Below, one piece after another: positions 1 through 6,375 of a DNA stretch of 26,279 bases; the first letter of the stretch is position 1, and each line of letters opens with the position of its first letter. Origin of the DNA: JBBKWQ01 sp037969115 (lineage in GTDB: Bacteria; Actinomycetota; Acidimicrobiia; Acidimicrobiales; Ilumatobacteraceae); contig JBBKWQ010000139.1 of assembly GCA_037969115.1 (NCBI GenBank), forward strand, positions 1 to 26,279, read 5' to 3'. A program made the translations under genes and the position numbers. The notes under the pieces are model-generated. The model was given only the letters and a program-made list of their open reading frames with translations. It was not told the origin of the DNA and did no database searches.

Positions 1-430
1 CACGACCACCGTCACCGCGATTGCCGTCGCGCCCGCGTCCGCCCTCACGCCGACCGTCACGACCACCATCACCGCCACGTTTGCGTCCGCCCTCACGACG
101 ACCGTCACGACCACCATCGCGACGACCGCCACGGTCGTTGCGATCCCGCTGAGCACGGGTCTCGATGACGGCTTCGAACGGCTTGTCGCTCGGGAGCATC
201 TCGAGCACGGCGGGACGCGTCTCCTTGGCCTTGCCTTCTACGACACCGAGCACCGTGATCCCGTCGATCTCCTGTTCGATCTCGAGCTTCAGCTCATCGC
301 CGACCTTCGCCCCAGAAGGAAGGATCGAGCCATCGAGGACCCCCTTGGGATTCTTCGCCCCGGCAGCGCGCCAGGTCCAGGAGCCGTCTTGCTGCGAACT
401 CGTCAGCTCGATGTCGATGCGTCGGGACAT
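1..430 (-). CDS. Arg/Gly-rich (RGG-type) protein, 3' end cut by window edge
   Basis: The frame opens at an ATG on the minus strand (428-430) and runs off the left edge after about 143 codons. Residues 1-85 form a compact beta-rich domain starting MSRRIDIELTSSQQDGSWTW, with many alternating hydrophobic residues. From about residue 95 the protein becomes a low-complexity tail of Arg, Gly and Asp (RRDGGRDGRREGGR-type motifs). I recognise the N-terminal domain only as a type seen in acidimicrobial hypothetical proteins. RGG-like tails generally bind RNA or drive condensation, so RNA binding is a guess from composition. The C-terminus and any domain beyond the tail are outside the window. The start is supported by a continuous open frame and by the well-formed N-terminal domain; no strong Shine-Dalgarno is visible upstream. 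Confidence 0.72.
   Translation of the reverse strand, partial: MSRRIDIELTSSQQDGSWTWRAAGAKNPKGVLDGSILPSGAKVGDELKLEIEQEIDGITVLGVVEGKAKETRPAVLEMLPSDKPFEAVIETRAQRDRNDRGGRRDGGRDGRREGGRKRGGDGGRDGRREGGRGRDGNRGDGGR
35..130. repeat. 48-bp tandem repeat coding the RGG-type tail
   Basis: Two units, 35-82 and 83-130, align end to end with few mismatches; both begin gcgtccgccctcacg. The unit is 16 codons, so copy-number change keeps the reading frame. Bases 1-34 look like the end of a further, diverged unit. On the coding strand each unit reads as an Arg/Gly/Asp/Glu block. Confidence 0.75.
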
Positions 431-552
431 GGTGCGCAAACCTACTGCTTCATGCGTTCGAAACTCCATTGACATCCGAGCTGCCGTCGTCTCGCCGGCG
501 CAGGCCGAATCGCGATCCGCCCGAGAACCATGGGATTCGCTACGTTCTGATC

Positions 553-1071
553 GTGCCGATCTATGCCTTGGGCGATCTCGAACCGACCATCGACCGCACC
601 GCTTTCGTCCATCCGGACGCGGTCGTGATCGGTGCGGTGACGATCGGACCCGAGAGTTCTGTGTGGCCCGGAGCGGTCCTTCGTGGCGACGGCGGCGAGA
701 TCCACGTGGGTGCCCGCACGAGCATTCAGGACAACAGCGTCATCCACACCACTCCGGACGATTGGACCACGATCGGAAGCGACTGCGTCATCGGCCACAT
801 CGTGCACCTCGAAGGTTGCACGATCGAGGATTGCGTCATGGTGGGCAACGCTGCCATGGTCCTCCACCGCTCTGTCGTCCGGACAGGCGCGATCGTGGCT
901 GCGAACTCTGTCGTGCTGTACGACGTCGACGTGCCCAGCGGCGCGCTCGCGGTCGGTTCACCTGCTCAGATCAGGCCCGGGCACGGGAATCTCGAAATGA
1001 TCCGGACATCGGCGGCTCACTACGCAGAGCGGGCGAGGACCTACCCGACCGCTCTCCGCCGGCTCGACTGA
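553..1071 (+). CDS. gamma-carbonic anhydrase-like / PaaY-YrdA family hexapeptide protein
   Basis: A 172-residue left-handed beta-helix protein, the usual size for the YrdA/PaaY group. I chose GTG 553 (MPIYALGDLEPTID) because family members begin this way; an in-frame ATG at 469 would add 28 Arg-rich residues unlike the family. Hexapeptide-like strands run from about residue 20 to 140, for example VVIGAVTIG, SSVWPGAVLRGD and TSIQDNSVIHTT. Of the three zinc-binding histidines of gamma carbonic anhydrases, His65 (VIH) and His82 (IGH) are present. The third site, expected five residues after His82, is Glu87 in HLEGC, with a His at 85 instead. Bicarbonate chemistry is therefore uncertain; acyl-CoA thioester binding or a scaffold role are alternatives. 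The stop overlaps the prmA start by one base (TGATG), so the two are probably translationally coupled. Confidence 0.85.
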   Translation: MPIYALGDLEPTIDRTAFVHPDAVVIGAVTIGPESSVWPGAVLRGDGGEIHVGARTSIQDNSVIHTTPDDWTTIGSDCVIGHIVHLEGCTIEDCVMVGNAAMVLHRSVVRTGAIVAANSVVLYDVDVPSGALAVGSPAQIRPGHGNLEMIRTSAAHYAERARTYPTALRRLD

Positions 1072-1895
1072 TGCGGGCGTTCGTGTTGTCGGTGCCGCGA
1101 GTGGACGTCGAGCTGGCAGCTGATCGTCTGTGGAGCTCGGGTGCCCCTGCTGTGGAGGAACGCGAGACCGAACATCCCGACATCGTCGAACTCTGGACAG
1201 TCCTCGGTACCGGTTCCGCTGTGATCCAGGGCCTCACGGTCGATGCGCCACGAGGCTGGATTGCGCGCTCGGTCGAGATCGACGAAACCATGGCCGACAC
1301 GTGGCGGGACCACGCCACGCCCATCTGGATCGGTCGCGACCTGGTCGTCGTTCCTGCGTGGCTGCCACAGCCGGACACCGGCGATGCGCTCGCGATCAGG
1401 ATCGACCCTGGCGCGGCGTTCGGGATGGGTGACCACCCCACGACGATCCTCTCCCTCCAGGCTCTCCGCGCGTTGGTCACGCAGGGAGCCACGGTGCTCG
1501 ATGTCGGGTGCGGTAGCGGCGTGCTCGCGATCGCTGCGCTGCTCTCAGGAGCGAACCGTGCGACCGCCATCGACATTTCGCCGGCGGCGGTCGAGGCCAC
1601 GCGGGACAACGCGGTGCTGAACGACGTTGCCGTCAGGCTCGAAGCGTCCACGTGCGATCTCGCCGAGATCGACGGCGAGTTCGACCTGGTCGTCGCAAAC
1701 ATCCTCGCTCCCACGTTGGTCGGACTGGCCCCGGAGCTTGAACGCGTCACAGCCGGGACGTTGATCATCTCGGGAGTGCTCGACGGGCTGCACGATCACG
1801 TGCTCGACGCCCTGCATCCACTCCGCGTCGTCCGCACGCTGCGACGAGACGGGTGGGCTGCCGTGGTGCTCCGAGCCGGCCGCGACCGGCCGTAG
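1071..1895 (+). CDS. prmA: ribosomal protein L11 methyltransferase (PrmA)
   Basis: A 274-residue class I SAM-dependent methyltransferase that would trimethylate ribosomal protein L11. An N-terminal substrate-recognition domain (about 1-105) leads into the family signature AFGMGDHPTT (116-125). The SAM-binding loop LDVGCGSG (143-150), an acidic residue in AIDIS (166-170) and the NILAP motif (210-214) follow in the canonical order. The ATG at 1071 overlaps the upstream stop by one base. The open frame extends further upstream to 165, but that part is a shadow of the preceding gene. The family assignment is secure; the L11 substrate is taken from the family. The next gene converges from the other strand ten bases downstream. 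Confidence 0.93.
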   Translation: MRAFVLSVPRVDVELAADRLWSSGAPAVEERETEHPDIVELWTVLGTGSAVIQGLTVDAPRGWIARSVEIDETMADTWRDHATPIWIGRDLVVVPAWLPQPDTGDALAIRIDPGAAFGMGDHPTTILSLQALRALVTQGATVLDVGCGSGVLAIAALLSGANRATAIDISPAAVEATRDNAVLNDVAVRLEASTCDLAEIDGEFDLVVANILAPTLVGLAPELERVTAGTLIISGVLDGLHDHVLDALHPLRVVRTLRRDGWAAVVLRAGRDRP

Positions 1896-1904
1896 CCGCC
1901 GAAC

Positions 1905-2789
1905 TCACCGAGCGTGGTCGGCGAGGAGACCGGTGATCTGTTCGGCCGTCGGTATCGACGGAACCGCCCCGCGCACCGTCGTGGCCAGAGCGCCGGCTGC
2001 TGTCGCCCATCGGACGGCATCGTGCAGCGATGCGCCGGCTGCGAGCTGAGCCGCCAGCGCGCCGCAGAACGAATCGCCGGCTCCCGTGGTGTCGACGACG
2101 TCGACGGGAAACGACGGCAACGTCGAGGAGGAGTTTGCATCATGACGGAAGATCTCGACGCCACGTGCACCCAGCGTCACGATGACCGTGCCGATCCCTG
2201 CGCCGAGCAAGCGTTCGACGCCACCGAGTGCGTCGAGTTCATGCTCGTTCGGCACGACGATGTCGCAGGCCGCGACGAGTTCAGGGACGAGTGGCGCAGC
2301 CGGTGCCGGATTCAGGATCGTCGTGATACCCATGGAGCGCGCGGTAACGAACGACTCGGCGACCACGTCGATCGGTACTTCGAGTTGAGCGAGCAGCACA
2401 CCGATCGACGCCGGGATCGTGGGCGTCGTGACCAGTGAGTTCGCTCCGGGTGCAACGAGAATTGAGTTCTCGCCGATGTCACTCACCATGATCAGGGCCC
2501 TGCCGGTCGGGACTTCGGGATGGACGCGGACCGACTCGATGTCGAGCCCGTTCGCGGTCATCAGAGCCAAGAGGTGTTCACCGGCCGCATCCGAGCCGAT
2601 CGCACTGACGAAGCGCGTCGGCGCACCGCTGCGAACAGCGGCCAATGCCTGATTGAGCCCTTTCCCGCCGGGGTGCTCGGCGTAGCCCGAGCCGAGCACC
2701 GTCTCGCCGGGCCCGGGGATCCGCGCGGCGGTTGCCACGAGATCGAGGTTGGTGCTACCCAGAACAAGGACACCGGTCGCGCTGCGCAT
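1905..2789 (-). CDS. rbsK: ribokinase-like PfkB-family carbohydrate kinase
   Basis: A 294-residue PfkB-family sugar kinase, closest in motif pattern to ribokinase (D-ribose + ATP to ribose 5-phosphate). The first family signature is GGKGLNQA (41-48). The second is DTTGAGDSFCGALA, starting at residue 233, with the catalytic base Asp239 in the GAGD anion hole. An N-terminal GSTNLDLV strand and VPNEHE (the ribokinase-type NxxE motif) are also present. I chose ATG 2789. The frame stays open to 2852, but that would overlap the end of whiB and add 21 residues before the first conserved strand. No ribose transporter or Rbs regulator is visible nearby, so another sugar or nucleoside could be the substrate. 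Confidence 0.85.
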   Translation of the reverse strand: MRSATGVLVLGSTNLDLVATAARIPGPGETVLGSGYAEHPGGKGLNQALAAVRSGAPTRFVSAIGSDAAGEHLLALMTANGLDIESVRVHPEVPTGRALIMVSDIGENSILVAPGANSLVTTPTIPASIGVLLAQLEVPIDVVAESFVTARSMGITTILNPAPAAPLVPELVAACDIVVPNEHELDALGGVERLLGAGIGTVIVTLGARGVEIFRHDANSSSTLPSFPVDVVDTTGAGDSFCGALAAQLAAGASLHDAVRWATAAGALATTVRGAVPSIPTAEQITGLLADHAR

Positions 2790-2826
2790 CGAACCGATGG
2801 ATTGCCGGACGGCGTGGGCTGTCAGG

Positions 2827-3132
2827 TCAGCTGGCGGAGCGGGCGCGCACACCGATGGGTGCGATCAGCCTGAAACCCGCAGCGTGGCGCTCGTCTTCGC
2901 TCTCGCCACCCCAGAAGCCGTACTCGTGAGCATCACGGGCGAACATTCGACAGACTGACTGGACGGTGCAGCTGCCGCAGACCTGGCGGGCGGTGGCCTC
3001 GCGGCGTTCGCGGGCCTGGGGGCGCTCGGCGGGGGAGGGGAAGAACAGGTGTGTCATGCCCTTGCAGGCGGCCTGTCCCATCCAGTCGTCTTCGGACGTT
3101 CCTGGATCGACAATGCTCTCGACTACTGCCAT
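2827..3132 (-). CDS. WhiB-family iron-sulfur transcription factor
   Basis: A 101-residue Wbl protein, an actinobacteria-specific family that binds a [4Fe-4S] cluster and regulates transcription with the main sigma factor. The four cluster cysteines are Cys23 (AACKG), Cys52 and Cys55 (CGSC) and Cys61. They are followed by the G(V/I/F)WGG-type turn GFWGGESEDER at 72-82 and a basic C-terminus. I chose ATG 3132 because GGAGAAGGGG lies just upstream; the open frame to 3228 is longer but runs back through the predicted promoter. Which Wbl subfamily it belongs to cannot be settled by eye; the short length and the CxxC spacing would fit a WhiB1/WhiB2-like protein. It precedes the kinase gene on the same strand with a 37-nt gap. 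Confidence 0.92.
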   Translation of the reverse strand: MAVVESIVDPGTSEDDWMGQAACKGMTHLFFPSPAERPQARERREATARQVCGSCTVQSVCRMFARDAHEYGFWGGESEDERHAAGFRLIAPIGVRARSAS

Positions 3133-3199
3133 TGATACCCCTTCTCCGACGTGTCTCGACACCGGTGATACGTACCCACCTGTCACACCAGCACGCGTC

Positions 3200-3228
3200 A
3201 CAATAGATCTAAGTAACCGGTGAGTCAA
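3200..3228 (-). promoter_or_regulatory. sigma-70-type promoter of whiB
   Basis: On the minus strand TTGACT (3223-3228) is followed after exactly 17 bases by TATTGT (3200-3205), close to the housekeeping consensus. The expected transcription start near 3193 gives whiB a leader of about 60 nt carrying its Shine-Dalgarno. The box lies between the whiB start and the stop codon of the gene upstream. Confidence 0.6.
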
Positions 3229-3233
3229 TTACG

Positions 3234-4286
3234 TCATGTCAGGATCTCGCGAACTCCCTGGGCGAACTGGCGGACGTCGGCTTCGCTCGTGTCCCACGCC
3301 GTCATCCAGCGAGCCTGGTTCCTGCTCGCGTCCCACGGCCAGAAGAAGCACCAGTCGCTCAGGGTCTCCATCGTGCCCTCCGGTAACAGCGGAAAGACAC
3401 TGTTCACGGCCGGCGGAGCGTCGTACGTGATGCCATCGATGTCGCTGGTCAACTCGTAGAGCAGCGTCGCCATGGTGTTCGAATCCGTTGCGAGGTCGAG
3501 CCAGAGTGCATCCTCGAGCAGAGCATTGAACTGGGCAGCGATGAAGCGCATCTTCGAGGGCAATTGGTTGACCTGCTTGCGGATGTACGGCGCACGTTCG
3601 GCGAGTTCGGTGTTCAGATACACCACTGCCTCGCCTCCGAGCAGGCCGTTCTTCGTTCCGCCGAAGCTCACCACGTCGACGCCGGCATCGACGGTGAACG
3701 CACGCAATGCGTCGACCGATCCACCGAGCGCTGCAGCGGCGTTCGCGATTCGAGCCCCGTCGAGGTGCACGGTCATCCCGGCCCGGTGTGCCTCGTCGCA
3801 GAGCGCCCCGATTTCATCAGCCGAATACAGCGTGCCCAGTTCGGTGCTCTGGGTGATCGATACGACACCCGGTTGCGCATGGTGCACGACACCGATCATC
3901 TCGGCTTCAGCCGCCACCTGTTCCGGAACGAGTTTGCCGTTCGGCGACGGGAGATCGATCAGCTTTGCACCGAGGATCCGCTCCGGAGCCCCGGTCTCGT
4001 CCACGGCGATGTGCGCCCAGTTCGTACACACCACGGCCTGCGCCGGCTTGAGCATGCTCGCCAGCGCCAACACGTTCGATCCGGTTCCGTTGAACGTCAG
4101 GAGCGTTGCCACCTCGGTACCGAACGTCTCGCAGAACAGTTTCTCGCTGCGACGCGTGTAGACGTCTTCGCCATAGGCGAGCGCGTGGCCGGTGTTGGCG
4201 GCCATGATCGCCTCGATGATGCGAGGGTGGGCACCGGCGGCGTTGTCGCTGGCGAACGCTCGCTCGGGGGGCTCGGGAAGCTTCAC
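3234..4286 (-). CDS. threonine aldolase-like PLP lyase (beta-hydroxy amino acid aldolase)
   Basis: A 350-residue fold-type I PLP enzyme of the low-specificity L-threonine aldolase / beta-eliminating-lyase group. These enzymes split beta-hydroxy-alpha-amino acids into glycine and an aldehyde. FASDNAAGAHP (11-21) matches the family N-terminus, LDGAR (175-179) carries the Asp that holds the PLP ring nitrogen, and SFGGTKNG (207-214) carries the Schiff-base Lys212. The start is a GTG at 4284-4286, with a CATACT box seven bases upstream that would give a leaderless mRNA. The gene lies 30 nt downstream of the AsnO-like oxygenase on the same strand and may also be read from its promoter. Beta-elimination is an alternative reaction; the real substrate cannot be read from sequence. 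Confidence 0.87.
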   Translation of the reverse strand: MKLPEPPERAFASDNAAGAHPRIIEAIMAANTGHALAYGEDVYTRRSEKLFCETFGTEVATLLTFNGTGSNVLALASMLKPAQAVVCTNWAHIAVDETGAPERILGAKLIDLPSPNGKLVPEQVAAEAEMIGVVHHAQPGVVSITQSTELGTLYSADEIGALCDEAHRAGMTVHLDGARIANAAAALGGSVDALRAFTVDAGVDVVSFGGTKNGLLGGEAVVYLNTELAERAPYIRKQVNQLPSKMRFIAAQFNALLEDALWLDLATDSNTMATLLYELTSDIDGITYDAPPAVNSVFPLLPEGTMETLSDWCFFWPWDASRNQARWMTAWDTSEADVRQFAQGVREILT

Positions 4287-4316
4287 GCGGTCAAGTATGG
4301 CGGCGACGACACGGAG

Positions 4317-5315
4317 TCAGCGGAGCGATGTGATCACACGGTCACGTCGTGCCGAAGCGCTCGGCGCGAGATCGGTCACCACGAACGATCGTTGGAGCCA
4401 GCGGTCGCTGCCGTCGAACCGGGGAGCGTAGGCGGACCGCCCATGCACGGCGCGCAAGTTGTCGACGATCAGCAGATCACCGGCATGCAGGGTCACGGAA
4501 AAGGCGTGCTCGGCGATGGCACTCGTGACCTGTTCGACGATCTCCTGGGCCTCGGCGTCGGCACCGGTGGTGAGATCGGCATCGAAGATGAACGTCGGCT
4601 CGTCGACGGTGCCGGACAGAATCGGGCGGAGCGGCGAGGCACCCTGGAGCGGATCCGCGCCAAAGCTGGCATCGACCGCAAAACGGAACCGGGGCTCGAA
4701 CAGCGCTTCGATGGTCGACCGACCGAGGCGGCCGATGATCGATCGCGCCCCGCACAACGTTGTCGTCGCGTTGACGTCGCCCTTCAGGCACAGCAGGAGC
4801 AGGTAGCGGGGCAGATGCGCGTGGAACGCCGTCTCGGTGTGGAACATGAGCGACACGGACGACGAGGTGGAGATCTGTTGGTCGGCGCCCGTGTGGGTGG
4901 GCACGATCGTCTGGATCAACGAGCCCCCGTGTTCGTGTGCGTAGCCGACCGGTTGCCCGAGTTGGTTCGCCACGGCGAGCAGGTGTACATCCGAGACCAA
5001 GTCCTTCGACACGGCGTCGGTGGGATGTGCAGGGGTTGGTGGGAGGTCACCGACGGGAACTCCGGTGAGCAGCAATGCGCCAGATGTCGGTGGATCGCTC
5101 CGGAAGTCGGCCAGCGCCCGGTAGACGTCGGCGGGAAGCGCTTGCGAGACGTGGGCGCTGTGCGTGACGAGCTGCTCGTCGGGCGCATGGCCATCGGCCC
5201 CGTCGTGGTCGGCGGGAAGCGGGAGGACGGCGTCGCCCCACGGAAGTCGGGGGACATGTGCGGTCATCGCCAGAGTGGTCGACCACGAAGCCTGATCAGA
5301 GTTGAGCGCATACAT
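4317..5315 (-). CDS. AsnO/clavaminate-synthase-like Fe(II)/2-oxoglutarate oxygenase
   Basis: A 332-residue non-heme iron oxygenase with a double-stranded beta-helix core. The iron site is an HxE...H triad rather than the usual HxD: His159 and Glu161 in FHTE, and His291 in AVHGRSAY. Arg305 or Arg309 in DRWLQRSF should hold 2-oxoglutarate. HxE, the overall length and the NLRAVHGR motif are typical of the clavaminate synthase / L-asparagine oxygenase (AsnO, VioC) branch, which hydroxylates the beta carbon of free amino acids. The amino acid used here is unknown. The ATG at 5315 follows a TAGGAT box by six bases; an internal ATG at codon 17 is the alternative start. An RpiR regulator gene lies divergently, and a threonine-aldolase-like gene lies 30 nt downstream. 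Confidence 0.83.
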   Translation of the reverse strand: MYALNSDQASWSTTLAMTAHVPRLPWGDAVLPLPADHDGADGHAPDEQLVTHSAHVSQALPADVYRALADFRSDPPTSGALLLTGVPVGDLPPTPAHPTDAVSKDLVSDVHLLAVANQLGQPVGYAHEHGGSLIQTIVPTHTGADQQISTSSSVSLMFHTETAFHAHLPRYLLLLCLKGDVNATTTLCGARSIIGRLGRSTIEALFEPRFRFAVDASFGADPLQGASPLRPILSGTVDEPTFIFDADLTTGADAEAQEIVEQVTSAIAEHAFSVTLHAGDLLIVDNLRAVHGRSAYAPRFDGSDRWLQRSFVVTDLAPSASARRDRVITSLR

Positions 5316-5349
5316 TCCGATATCCTACATTTATGGAACAGATCTTCCA
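5302..5349. promoter_or_regulatory. overlapping divergent promoters and candidate RpiR operator
   Basis: On the plus strand TTGAGC (5302-5307), an 18-base spacer and TACATT (5326-5331) form a promoter for the RpiR gene. On the minus strand TAGGAT (5322-5327) sits six bases before the oxygenase ATG, so the two -10 boxes overlap. Just downstream of the plus -10 is the inverted repeat TGGAA-N6-TTCCA (5334-5349), where a repressor would block both directions. Operator function is inferred from position and symmetry only. Confidence 0.45.
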
Positions 5350-5418
5350 CGGAGGGAGGGCGCCCAGAGCGTCAGTTGGAGCGGTGCTGTGGCCAGTTCG
5401 GCTACGTTTGCCGAGACC

Positions 5419-6258
5419 ATGGACGTCGCTGACCGAATTCGACAGACCGGTGGCAGTCTCACGTCGTCGGAACGCCGAGTTGCCGAGGTGATCCTCGCGA
5501 CGCCGCAAACGGTTGGTTTCGGAACGGTCGCTGATCTGGCGCGTCAATCGGGCGCGGGTGCCGCCACGGTGGTGCGATTGGCGGCCAAGCTCGGATACGA
5601 CGGGTATTCGGAGCTGCAAGCCTCGGTGCAACGAGATCTTGTTCTCCAGCTCCGGCCCGCGGCCGAGCGCATCCGTGAGGCTCCCAGCGAGGGCGTGATC
5701 GGCCACCATCTCGCGACCGAACTCGCAAACGTGCAACAGACGCTCGACGGGGTCGAACAAGCACGACTCGCTGCGTTCGTCGAACGGCTGGCCGATCTGG
5801 GCGCACCGGTCGCAGTGTTGTCGGGCGATGCGTCTCGCGGGATCGCACAACAGTTCACGGCCGAGGTGTCATCGCTACGCCCGACCGTCGGCATGATCGA
5901 CGGCAACGACGTCGAAGTCCAGCGCCGCGTCGCGATGCTCGACTCGTCGACCACGCTCGTGGTGATCGATCTTCGGCGATACGACCGATGGGTGCTCGAC
6001 GCGTACAGCGCGGCAGTGGCGCGTGGTGTGCATCCAGTGGCCATCACCGACAGTCTGCTGTCACCTCTGGCCGTGTCTGCCGAGCAGACGTTCGTGGTTG
6101 CGGCCGGAGCCGTCGGACCGTTCGACAGCCACGTCGGAACGTTGGCATTGCTCAACCTGACGATCGCCGAACTGTCCCGCGCGCTGCAAGCAGTCGCGGC
6201 GCCGCGTCTCGAAGCGGCGGAACAAGCCTGGCAGCGCGGCGATTCGCTGCGCGACTGA
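5419..6258 (+). CDS. RpiR/MurR-family transcriptional regulator
   Basis: A protein of about 279 residues with an N-terminal RpiR helix-turn-helix domain (residues 1-77, LTSSERRVAEVIL then VADLARQSGAGAATVVRLAAK). A SIS-type ligand domain follows (about 110-250, PVAVLSGDASRGIAQQF and HVGTLALLNLTIAELS). RpiR regulators usually sense phosphosugars through the SIS domain. This SIS domain is divergent, and its neighbours are amino-acid enzymes, so another ligand is possible. ATG 5419 fits the family N-terminus. GTG 5389 is also plausible because GGAG stands seven bases before it. The gene is divergent from the AsnO-like oxygenase, which suggests that it controls that gene and itself. Confidence 0.85.
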   Translation: MDVADRIRQTGGSLTSSERRVAEVILATPQTVGFGTVADLARQSGAGAATVVRLAAKLGYDGYSELQASVQRDLVLQLRPAAERIREAPSEGVIGHHLATELANVQQTLDGVEQARLAAFVERLADLGAPVAVLSGDASRGIAQQFTAEVSSLRPTVGMIDGNDVEVQRRVAMLDSSTTLVVIDLRRYDRWVLDAYSAAVARGVHPVAITDSLLSPLAVSAEQTFVVAAGAVGPFDSHVGTLALLNLTIAELSRALQAVAAPRLEAAEQAWQRGDSLRD

Positions 6259-6303
6259 CGTTTCCTGGCAGAAGCATGCAGGTCCGACTCGGTCGGCCGT
6301 CGG

Positions 6304-6309
6304 TAGGCT
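6304..6309 (+). promoter_or_regulatory. -10 box upstream of prfC
   Basis: TAGGCT lies 66 bases before the prfC ATG and resembles the TAGNNT boxes seen before other genes here. It predicts a short leader. No clear -35 element is visible. Confidence 0.3.
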
Positions 6310-6375
6310 CGTTCGAGTGCCTGCCAGCGAACCACACTTCGAGCGGGCGCGCGTCCGCACGTTCGGGGCGTCCCG

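Noticed and set aside
35..130. Regular repeat as a CRISPR array
   Set aside because: The units are adjacent without spacers and code in frame for the Arg/Gly tail.
165..1070. N-terminal extension of the prmA frame
   Set aside because: It is Arg/Ser-rich and overlaps the gamma-carbonic-anhydrase-like gene in another frame; the PrmA family sequence begins only at 1071.
3564..5432. 622-codon plus-strand open frame
   Set aside because: It lies antisense to the threonine-aldolase-like and AsnO-like genes, has shadow-like Arg/His/Gly composition, and shows no family motif.
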